From Blepharisma japonicum (Eukaryota > Ciliophora > Heterotrichea > Heterotrichida > Blepharismidae), in assembly GCA_949751835.1 (NCBI GenBank), contig CATKHK010000017.1:372001-436000 (forward strand): a stretch of 64,000 nt of DNA. The letters run 5' to 3'. Both the position numbers and the translations under genes were made by a program. Positions 56,968 to 64,000 of the stretch are shown here, piece by piece; position 1 is the first letter of the stretch; each line of letters begins with the position of its first letter. Under the pieces are notes generated by a model. It did not search any database. It worked only from the letters and a program-made list of their open reading frames with translations, and was not told where the DNA came from.

Positions 56968-58332
56968 TTATATTTGAATTGACCCATCTCCCCAGATATC
57001 GTCCATTTCATCCTCATCAATTCCACTTTCCCTTTGGTCGTACTTATAAAATGCTCTTGCATCACTAAGTATTAACACAATTGTATCGCCAACTCCACAG
57101 TTAACTAGGTCTTCTAGGGTGATTGCATAAAGACATTTAGGTTTAGCCATATCCCAAATTTCGTCTTTTACATCGTCGACCTTGAACCCAAATTTTTCTT
57201 TAGACTCTAGCTTCGTTATTATTGATCTCAAAAACAAATTAACCACAAAAGTGTCAATCGCCCCTTTTTTATATACATCAAAAATCTTGAAAAAATATTG
57301 CAGACTTGGCATTGTTTTTGTATTTTCCATGGCTAATACAAAGTCAAGAAAGGTTTTGTAGTCCATTTCTCCTTCAAAAGTTTGGTATTCTTCAAATAGA
57401 CGGTCTACAAAAATGCTTGTAAGTCCGCCTGAGTAGCGTGTTAATTCTTGTTTTCTAAGCATCCCATTTCTATCTAAATCAAGCCTTAGATAATGGTCAT
57501 ATACCCTCAATGTATATTGAACAGAGAACCAATTTTGAGCAGCTTCTTCAGGGCTCATGCTTTCTTGTCTCAGTTCGTAAAGCTCAGCCAAAATTGGAGA
57601 AGTCAGCATATCTTTTATCCAAATTCTCCCTGTTTTTTTAGGATCCAAGAAAAAGAAAAATTTTCTTACAGCTGTAATCACATAAAAAGGGTAAAAATTT
57701 TCTTGTAGGCTTGATAACTGTGCAAAGGAAGGAATTAGCTCAAAAATAAAGTTTTCTAAGTCTTTTTCTTTCAAATATCCATATCCAGCGCTATCATATA
57801 GAGAAATCTGTATTCTGGTTTGGTGTAAATTTACTTTTCTTACAATATAGTGGAAAAAGGGAACAATTTCGATTCTTCCGTATTCATCACGGTCGCATTT
57901 TAGAAATACTGAAGGTTGGAAGAATTGCCTGTATTTCGGATGCAATTTGTTGGCGACTTGGCAAAATTGGTCATAATTCATTCTTTCGGTACCGTCATCG
58001 GGGAAACTAGTATTGCTTTTCAATAAGTACCATAATTTCTCTAAATCTTCTTTATCTAGGACTTCAGCTGATTTATTATGAAGAAATCTAGTCCTAGCTT
58101 CTTGTCTGAGTTTTAAATATAATGGATTTTCTAATTGAGGCTTTTTGAAAAAGAAGCGAGGGATTTTTTTAAAGCTTTCATTACGTTTCTTTTCTTCTTC
58201 TTTTTCTTCTTCAAGGAGATTTAAAAAAGCAATGTCAACTTCTCTATCTAATTAGATTTTACCATTTTCAACAGCTGATTTGCGAGGTTTGTCTGCAAGA
58301 TATGATTCTAATAAGCTTACTCAATTGACCAT
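56968..58332 (-). CDS. PP2A regulatory subunit B'' (TON2/FASS-like), copy 1
   Basis: Targets protein phosphatase 2A to substrates; TON2-type subunits act in cortical cytoskeleton and division-plane control in plants. 449 residues. ATG 58332 reads MVNW, the Trp coded TGA; a 15-nt intron (58248-58262) follows VEN. Signature B'' sequence: YDQFCQVANKLHPKYRQFFQPSVFLKCDRDEYGRIEIVPFF, then EF-hand-like DLDRNGMLRKQEL and MDYKTFLDFVLAMENTKT. The stop is 3 nt from the convergent cyclin stop. Copy 2 lies 252 bp upstream and is nearly identical. Confidence 0.92.
58248..58262 (-). other. 15-nt intron of PP2A B'' copy 1
   Basis: GTAAAATCTAATTAG on the minus strand; splits the Asp codon (G|AT) after VEN; identical in copy 2. 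Confidence 0.92.
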
Positions 58333-58368
58333 TTTATATTGAAATTGTTTGAATTATTCTTGAATTAA

Positions 58369-58551
58369 GCTTAGATGTGCAAATAGCTTTCTAAAGACAG
58401 TTATTAAAGCTTAGTTGCGCTAAAAAAGATACTGAAAATTTTAAGAGGGACCTGTATATTTTTAGCTTCTAAATATTTGTAAGTTGGTATTAATATTTCA
58501 GCTTACTCTAAGACATAAAACTTTATTTTAGAATAATATAATAATTAATGT
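58369..58551 (+). pseudogene. decayed 3' fragment of the cyclin gene
   Basis: Aligns by eye with 56784-56966, the end of the cyclin gene, with scattered substitutions and small indels; stops and a frame change (TTTCTAAAGACAG against TTTGCTAATGATAG) destroy the frame. It lies between the two PP2A B'' copies and marks the duplicated unit. Confidence 0.85.
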
Positions 58552-59916
58552 TTATATTTGAATTGGCTCATCTCCCCAGATATCGTCCATTTCATCTACA
58601 TCAATTCCACTTTCCCTTTGGTCGTACTCATAAAATGCTCTTGCATCGCTAAGTATTGAAACAATTGTATCGCCAACTCCACAGTTAACTAAGTCTTCTA
58701 GGGTGATTGCATAAAGACATTTAGGTTTAGCCATATCCCAAATTTCATCTTTTACATCGTCGACCTTAAACCCAAATTTTTCTTTAGACTCTAGCTTTGC
58801 TATAATTGATCTCAAAAACAAATTAACCACAAAAGTGTCAATCGCCCCTTTTTTATATACGTCAAAAATCTTGAAAAAATATTGCAGACTTGGCATTGTT
58901 TTCTTATTTTCCATAGCTAATACAAAGTCAAGAAAGGTTTTGTAGTCCATTTCTCCTTCAAAAGTTTGGTATTCTTCAAATAGACGGTCTACAAAAATGC
59001 TTGTAAGTCCGCCTGAGTAGCGTGTTAATTCTTGTTTTCTAAGCATCCCATTTCTATCTAAATCAAGCCTTAGATAATGGTCATATACTCTCAATGTATA
59101 TTGAACAGAGAACCAATTTTGAGCAGCTTCTTCAGGGCTCATGCTTTCTTGTCTCAGTTCATAAAGCTCAGCCAAAATTGGAGAAGTCAGCATATCTTTT
59201 ATCCAAATTCTCCCTGTTTTTTTAGGATCCAAGAAAAAGAAAAATTTTCTTACAGCTGTAATCACATAAAAAGGATAAAAATTTTCTTGTAGACTTGATA
59301 ACTGTGCAAAGGAAGGAATTAGCTCAAAAATAAAGTTTTCTAAGTCTTTTTCTTTCAAATATCCATATCCAGCGCTATCATATAGAGAAATCTGGATTCT
59401 GGTTTGGTGTAAATTTACTTTTCTTACAATATAGTGGAAAAAGGGAACAATTTCAATTCTTCCGTATTCATCACGGTCGCATTTTAGAAATACTGAAGGT
59501 TGGAAGAATTGCCTATATTTCGGATGTAATTTGTTGGCCACTTGGCAAAATTGGTCATAATTCATTCTTTCGGTACCGTCATCGGGGAAACTAGTATTGC
59601 TTTTCAATAAGTACCATAGTTTCTCTAAATCTTCTTTATCTAGGACTTCAGCTGATTTATTATGAAGAAATCTAGTCCTAGCCTCTTGTCTGAGTTTTAA
59701 ATATAATGGATTTTCTAATTGAGGCTTTTTGAAAAAGAAGCGAGGGATTTTTTTAAAGCTTTCATTACGTTTCTTTTCTTCTTCTTTTTCTTCTTCAAGG
59801 AGATTTAAAAAAGCAATGTCAACTTCTCTATCTAATTAGATTTTACCATTTTCAACAGCTGATTTGCGAGGTTTGTCTGCAAGATATGATTCTAATAAGC
59901 TTACCCAGTTGGCCAT
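58552..59916 (-). CDS. PP2A regulatory subunit B'' (TON2/FASS-like), copy 2
   Basis: 449 residues, tandem paralogue of copy 1. It starts ATG 59916 (MANW), with Trp coded TGG where copy 1 has TGA. The 15-nt intron at 59832-59846 is identical. I count eight amino-acid differences from copy 1: Val2Ala, and seven within the last ~120 residues (Thr to Lys in MENTK, Thr to Ala, Leu to Ser, Lys to Glu, Glu to Val, Gly to Glu, Ser to Pro). Both copies look intact and functional. Confidence 0.92.
59832..59846 (-). other. 15-nt intron of PP2A B'' copy 2
   Basis: GTAAAATCTAATTAG on the minus strand, same position and sequence as in copy 1. Confidence 0.92.
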
Positions 59917-60109
59917 TTTATATTGAAATTGTTTGAATTATTCTTGAATTAAGCTTATCCTAAGTTACAGAAGCATTACTGCAACTTTTAGTATAAATTT
60001 TATAAATTATCTGATGAATATAAGATATTAAAGGCTATTAAAATATGATATATGAAAATGCTTTATATAGAAAGAAAATTTAATCAATCTTTTTAATAAA
60101 TAATAACTG

Positions 60110-61339
60110 ATGAATGGAATAGAAGAAAGTCCTAATGGAACTAAAAAAGATCCAGCAGTGTAATTATAAATTAGATCGTTAGATAAGCTTAAAAAGCAAA
60201 ATCAGACTTTAAGAAACAACCTTAAAAATCTAAGTCAAGCACTTGATGAAGCATTAGAAAAACAAGCCAAAACTAATAACCCCAAAGAAAACCCAGAGGC
60301 TACCGAATTTCCTGAAAATCCTGAAGACAACGGTGTATCCCTTGCAAGAATCAAAAAATACAAAAATCAGATTTTTAGCATGAAAAAAGAACTAGAAGGT
60401 AACAACGATATGAGAATCGCTGACCTTGAAAACGAAGTCTCCTACTTAAAAAAAAGAATCCAAGAATACGAAGACGAAAATGCTGCTCTGCTGAAAATCG
60501 AGCAAGAACAAAATGAAGCTGCTTCATCCAATCTAAACTCGCTTCAAATAAACTCAAATAAAGTCTATTCTTTAAAAGAAGAGTTAAAATCCTTAAAAGA
60601 AACACACAAAGATCTACTTTTAAAGCAAAAACAAGGAGAAAAAACACTAAAAGACGTTCACGAAAAATATGTGAACTTAGAAGAATTTTGCAGAAAAACA
60701 AAAGCATTAATAAGGCAAAGGAAATTAGAAGAAAATCTTCCGCCACTACCTGAGGTAACTGATGAAGAAATAAGAGAAATTGAGGATAAAATAAAGGAAA
60801 CGGAAATATTAAAAAAAGAAGAAGAAGGAAGTTTGAAAAAGAAAATAAAAGAACTGGAAAAACAGATAAAAGCTAGTAAGGATAATATAAATGATTTGCA
60901 GAGCAAGCTCAAAGAAAAGGATCAGGAATGCAGAGCAACAATGCTAAAAATTAAAGAACTTAGAAGAGCTGTGAGGCAATACAAGTTAAGCCCTATTAAT
61001 AGGTCTACAAATACAGAGGTAGCACCAAGATCAAGCACATTGAGATCTTCTGAATCGAAAATTGAAATAAAACGACCGGTAGTTGCAGAAAGATACGGAA
61101 GGGAAATAAATCAGTATAAAAGTACAAAATCAAACAGAAAGTCAAGCAGTCAAGATCGAGATAATTTGAAATTGACCCCATTTTCTGAAGAGAATTCAGA
61201 TGGGATGATGTTTTTGAAGCCTTCATCTTTTGGGGATATGACGCTTATGAAGCCTTCATCTTTTGGAGATGTGACGCTTATGAAGCCTTCATCTTTTGGG
61301 GATATGGGAAGTTCGTTTCTTACTCAAGATCATCAATAA
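60110..61339 (+). CDS. coiled-coil protein with 11-residue C-terminal repeats
   Basis: 404 residues. ATG 60110; a 15-nt intron (60160-60174) contains the only stop, and splicing gives KDPAVSLDKLKKQNQ. Long coiled coil over residues ~17-310, ending with ELRRAVRQYKLSP. A Ser/Arg-rich linker follows, then three tandem 11-residue units (KPSSFGDMTLM type) coded by 33-bp repeats, then SSFLTQDHQ. Structural protein of unknown family. Ends TAA. Confidence 0.82.
60160..60174 (+). other. 15-nt intron
   Basis: GTAATTATAAATTAG; splits a Val codon (GT|A) and removes the in-frame stop. Confidence 0.88.
61217..61315 (+). repeat. 33-bp tandem repeat, three units
   Basis: Units start with AAGCCTTCATCTTTTGG at 61217, 61250 and 61283; first two nearly identical, the third diverges at its end. 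Confidence 0.85.
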
Positions 61340-61459
61340 AATTCCATATATTGCACTTGCTAGCATAAATATACCTCCAAAATTCATAGTAAATAATTAT
61401 CATATTATAATTTCGACATAATTTTTATTTTATACAAAAAGTTTCCAATTTAATTCACA

Positions 61460-62015
61460 TTATTTATATTTCACATCATTTTCAATTTTAGCATACTCTA
61501 GCTCAAAATTCGCTTTTTTTTGCTGAGTCCAATTAATTTCATAATCAAAATATAAGTAAGTTCCTTGTTCTTTTTCTGGAGAAGTTGCTTTAGGAGGGCC
61601 TTGTCTTTGAAACCAAGTTTGATATTGCATATGGTAAATCCAATCTTTGGATTTTAGTAATTTACTGGCAAGAAATTGCTGATATGTCCCATGCTGATGA
61701 TAAAATATAAAGAAAAGGGCATCTTGGTCAAGCTTTTTATACTGCTCCAGATCATTAAATAGAGGCCTTTTAGGAAAGCTATTATGACATTGATAAGGTG
61801 ACTTCAAAATCTGAAGTTGAGACTTTTTTCTTTCATCTGGTCTTATTCCATATCTGCATGCTGAGTCTAGAGCTTCTTTTGAGTCTCCTGAGCTAATTTT
61901 TATATAATCCTAAATTCGATCATACTTCAGCAGTATCTTCTTGCTCTTCTGAATCCTCTTGGTTTCTTTCCATTTTTTGACTTGAAAAATCTGAGAGCGA
62001 GGGTTTATCAATCAT
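61460..62015 (-). CDS. NOT-box protein of the CCR4-NOT complex (NOT3/5-like)
   Basis: CCR4-NOT deadenylates mRNA. 179 residues. ATG 62015; a 16-nt intron (61910-61925) is removed, giving QEDTAEDYIKISSGD. The C-terminal ~100 residues are a clear NOT2/3/5 box: KLDQDALFFIFYHQHGTYQQ, LLKSKDWIYHMQYQTWFQR, KATSPEKEQGTYLYFDYE. These match NOT3/NOT5 better than NOT2. The long N-terminal coiled coil of NOT3/5 is missing, so this is a compact, box-only form or a split gene. Ends TAA. Confidence 0.9.
61910..61925 (-). other. 16-nt intron of the NOT-box gene
   Basis: GTATGATCGAATTTAG on the minus strand; removal joins DTAE to DYIKIS and avoids a downstream TAG in the unspliced frame. Confidence 0.88.
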
Positions 62016-62405
62016 TAAGATCTATTGGTATTAGTGATAGGTATGAAAATAAAACAAAAAGTGCTAATAAAAATGCAGATATAAGTTACTATAATTTTTA
62101 AAATTTTTTTAACTAATTTCTATTAATGTTATATTTGGTGATATTGAATAGCCACAAAAAAGAAAAAACATAGCATAAGGATATTAAGCAAAATTTGGAA
62201 AATTTTGGTTTTTTTAGATAATATTACAAATTTATTTAGGAATAACATATTAGCTGCTGGGTGCAAGTAGATTATTTGTAATTATAAATTATTCTAACTT
62301 CAATTTATAAAAGCTAATCAATTTTCTTTATGATTTATAGTGATTGATATATAAGAAAATTTTCTGTTTTTTCTAATAAATTCATAGATTAAAAGTATAA
62401 ATAAA
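62016..62405. other. AT-rich spacer between divergent genes
   Basis: 390 bp, likely shared promoter space for the NOT-box and Rpt6 genes; no motif supported. Confidence 0.45.
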
Positions 62406-63587
62406 ATGTCAGGTCATGCTGGTCTTAAGTCTTACTATCTTTCTAAGATAGAAGATCTGACTCACAGAGTTCAAGCTAAAATGTCTGAAGTAAAACGCCT
62501 TGAAGCCCAGCGCAACGAAATGAACAATCAAGTCCGCAATCTTCGTGAAGAAATCCAGCTCTTGCAAGAACCCGGCTCATATGTAGGTGAAGTCGTGAAA
62601 GTTATGGGCAAGAAAAAATGCCTCTGTAAGGTAAATCCTGAAGGAAAATTCGTAGTAAATATAGCTAAAGAGATTCCGCTTGATAAACTGACCCCTAACA
62701 CTCGTGTCGCATTAAAAAGTGACTCATATCAGCTTCACAAGATTCTTCCCAGCAAAATTGACCCTCTAGTTAGCTTAATGAAGGTTGAAAAAGTGCCTGA
62801 CTCTACCTATGACATGATCGGAGGCTTAGACCAGCAAATAAAAGAAGTCAAAGAAGTCATTGAGCTCCCTATTAAGCATCCAGAAATATTTGAAGCCTTA
62901 GGCATTGCGCAGCCTAAAGGAGTTTTATTATATGGTCCACCAGGAACAGGAAAGACTTTATTAGCAAGAGCTGTTGCCCATCATACTGATTGTACATTTA
63001 TCAGAGTTTCCGGAGCTGAATTGGTCCAAAAATACATAGGAGAAGGCTCCAGAATGGTAAGAGAACTCTTTGTGATGGCTAGAGAGCATGCACCTTCTAT
63101 TATTTTTATGGATGAAATTGACTCTATAGGTGGCACAAGAATATCCGGGGAGCATGGAGGTGATTCTGAAGTACAAAGAACTATGCTTGAGCTTCTTAAC
63201 CAATTAGATGGATTTGAAGCCAATAAAGACATCAAAGTAATCATGGCCACCAACAGAATTGATATACTTGATGAAGCTCTATTAAGACCTGGAAGAATTG
63301 ACAGAAAAATCGAATTTCCAAACCCTGACGAAGACGCCAGAGCTCAAATCTTAAAAATCCACTCCAGAAAAATGAACTTAACCAGAGGAATTGACTTCAA
63401 AAAGGTCGCAAGTAACATGAATGGTGCTTCAGCTGCAGAAACAAAAGCAGTTTGCACAGAAGCCGGAATTTTTGCATTGAGAGAAAGAAGAGTGCATGTG
63501 ACTCAAGAAGATTTTGAGCTTGCTGTAGCAAAAGTGATGAAAAAAGATACAGACAAGAATTTATCATTTGCTAAGTTATGGAAATAA
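62406..63587 (+). CDS. RPT6: 26S proteasome AAA-ATPase subunit Rpt6 (PSMC5)
   Basis: Unfolds substrates at the 19S base ring. 393 residues, close to the animal and yeast length. N-terminal coiled coil ([20 protein letters not shown]), OB domain ([20 protein letters not shown]), then AAA+: Walker [12 protein letters not shown], pore loop [12 protein letters not shown], Walker B IIFMDEID, second region [22 protein letters not shown], and a C-terminal helix ending SFAKLWK. The IGGLDQQI and [16 protein letters not shown] segments are Rpt6-type. ATG to TAA, no TGA. Confidence 0.96.
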   Translation: MSGHAGLKSYYLSKIEDLTHRVQAKMSEVKRLEAQRNEMNNQVRNLREEIQLLQEPGSYVGEVVKVMGKKKCLCKVNPEGKFVVNIAKEIPLDKLTPNTRVALKSDSYQLHKILPSKIDPLVSLMKVEKVPDSTYDMIGGLDQQIKEVKEVIELPIKHPEIFEALGIAQPKGVLLYGPPGTGKTLLARAVAHHTDCTFIRVSGAELVQKYIGEGSRMVRELFVMAREHAPSIIFMDEIDSIGGTRISGEHGGDSEVQRTMLELLNQLDGFEANKDIKVIMATNRIDILDEALLRPGRIDRKIEFPNPDEDARAQILKIHSRKMNLTRGIDFKKVASNMNGASAAETKAVCTEAGIFALRERRVHVTQEDFELAVAKVMKKDTDKNLSFAKLWK

Positions 63588-63610
63588 GGTAAAAAATATT
63601 CTTTATATAA

Positions 63611-64000
63611 TTAAAAATCGACATCCCAATGAAGAGGTGCAGCTTTAGCTCGAAGTCTCCTGGCATCAATGATATCTTTGCCATCTTCTCGTTTCATATA
63701 TGAAAAAATGTCTTTAGGGTTTCGTAGTTCTCTAGCAATTTCACTATCAATGCTTTCCAGCTTTGGAACATGAGGAGCTGGGATCTGTTTGCCGAGCAGC
63801 CCATCCCAATCTAGCCCTTCAAACCATTGATGCTGCTTAATTGTTTCATATGTCCCTCTCATCGCAGGGGTTTTATTTAACAAATGTTCAATTATAGGGG
63901 CAGCTTCGAAATTTTTCCCTATAAAGCCGGGATAAATGAGTCTTCTTTCTAAGACTTTTTCGTAGATTTTGTATGGATCGTCTTCTTCTTCGCCGAATGG
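63611..64000 (-). CDS. cGMP-dependent protein kinase, C-terminal part (5' end outside window)
   Basis: 129 visible codons, open to the right edge. PFGEEEDDPYKIYEKVL and FEGLDWDGLLGKQIPAPHVPKL match the end of the PKG kinase domain and its C-terminal tail (compare FGENEEDTYKVYEKVI and FKWEKLFSRGISPPYVPKL in the PKG at 39879-42572). Diverged from that gene, so a second PKG family member. Stop TAA 23 bp from the convergent Rpt6 stop. Confidence 0.9.
   Translation of the reverse strand, partial: PFGEEEDDPYKIYEKVLERRLIYPGFIGKNFEAAPIIEHLLNKTPAMRGTYETIKQHQWFEGLDWDGLLGKQIPAPHVPKLESIDSEIARELRNPKDIFSYMKREDGKDIIDARRLRAKAAPLHWDVDF

Larger units (their letters stand above)
56784..59957. repeat. 1.58-kb tandem duplication with GCTTA junctions
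   Basis: Unit 1 runs from GCTTA at 56784 to the junction GCTTA at 58369-58373; unit 2 runs from there to GCTTA at 59953-59957. Spacings are 1585 and 1584 bp. Each unit holds the 3' end of the cyclin plus a whole B'' gene and its upstream region. Confidence 0.88.

Noticed and set aside
57493-59292. 71-codon plus-strand frames in both B'' copies
   Set aside because: Identical antisense shadows of the duplicated gene.
1-64000. CRISPR arrays, insertion sequences, operons
   Set aside because: None seen; gene structure, introns and protein families are eukaryotic.

Overview
This window is nuclear DNA from a heterotrich ciliate, most likely the macronuclear genome of Blepharisma. Two features show this. 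(1) UGA is read as tryptophan: more than 40 in-frame TGA codons sit where a tryptophan or uninterrupted reading is expected (VDMWSMGC in a MAP kinase, VDWWSLG in a cGMP-dependent kinase, IWGHEH in MRE11, NHW in a Ulp1 protease), and every confident gene ends in TAA or TAG. (2) Introns are 15 or 16 nt, GT...AG; eight are placed here. Stentor shares tiny introns but uses the standard code, so the combination points to Blepharisma. A standard-code gene finder breaks most genes here; the models below are rejoined through TGA.

Layout. 1-9.2 kb: the 3' part of a membrane-linked cyclic nucleotide phosphodiesterase, a tail-anchored-type protein, an RRN3-like Pol I factor, a MAP kinase and a coiled-coil protein. 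9.2-20 kb: a small ORF, a 1699-residue coiled-coil protein, Rab1 and the GARP subunit VPS54. 20-29 kb: a plasma-membrane-type H+-ATPase, small unknown proteins, a Pumilio protein, a two-span membrane protein and a second membrane PDE. 29-39 kb: an atypical Rac-like GTPase, a multispan membrane protein, a diflavin reductase (Tah18/NDOR1), MRE11 and unknown proteins. 39-45 kb: a GPI-anchored carbonic-anhydrase-like protein, a full PKG and a coiled-coil protein. 45-53 kb: two secreted Cys/Asn/Ser-rich proteins flanking a Ulp1-type protease, then a zinc-finger protein and a Cys-rich protein, with long AT-rich spacers. 53-64 kb: a degenerate FHIT-like protein, histone H2A, a methyltransferase, a cyclin, two tandem PP2A B'' genes, a coiled-coil protein, a NOT-box protein, proteasome Rpt6 and the 3' end of a second PKG.

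The genes are mostly independent housekeeping units. One theme stands out: two membrane-anchored PDEs and two cGMP-dependent kinases lie within 64 kb. The strongest second-look items are a 1.58-kb tandem duplication that dragged along a now-dead cyclin fragment, with the same tryptophan written TGA in one copy and TGG in the other; three proteins that keep their fold but have lost catalytic residues (carbonic anhydrase, FHIT, Rac); and two GC-rich islands in AT-rich spacers that no gene explains.
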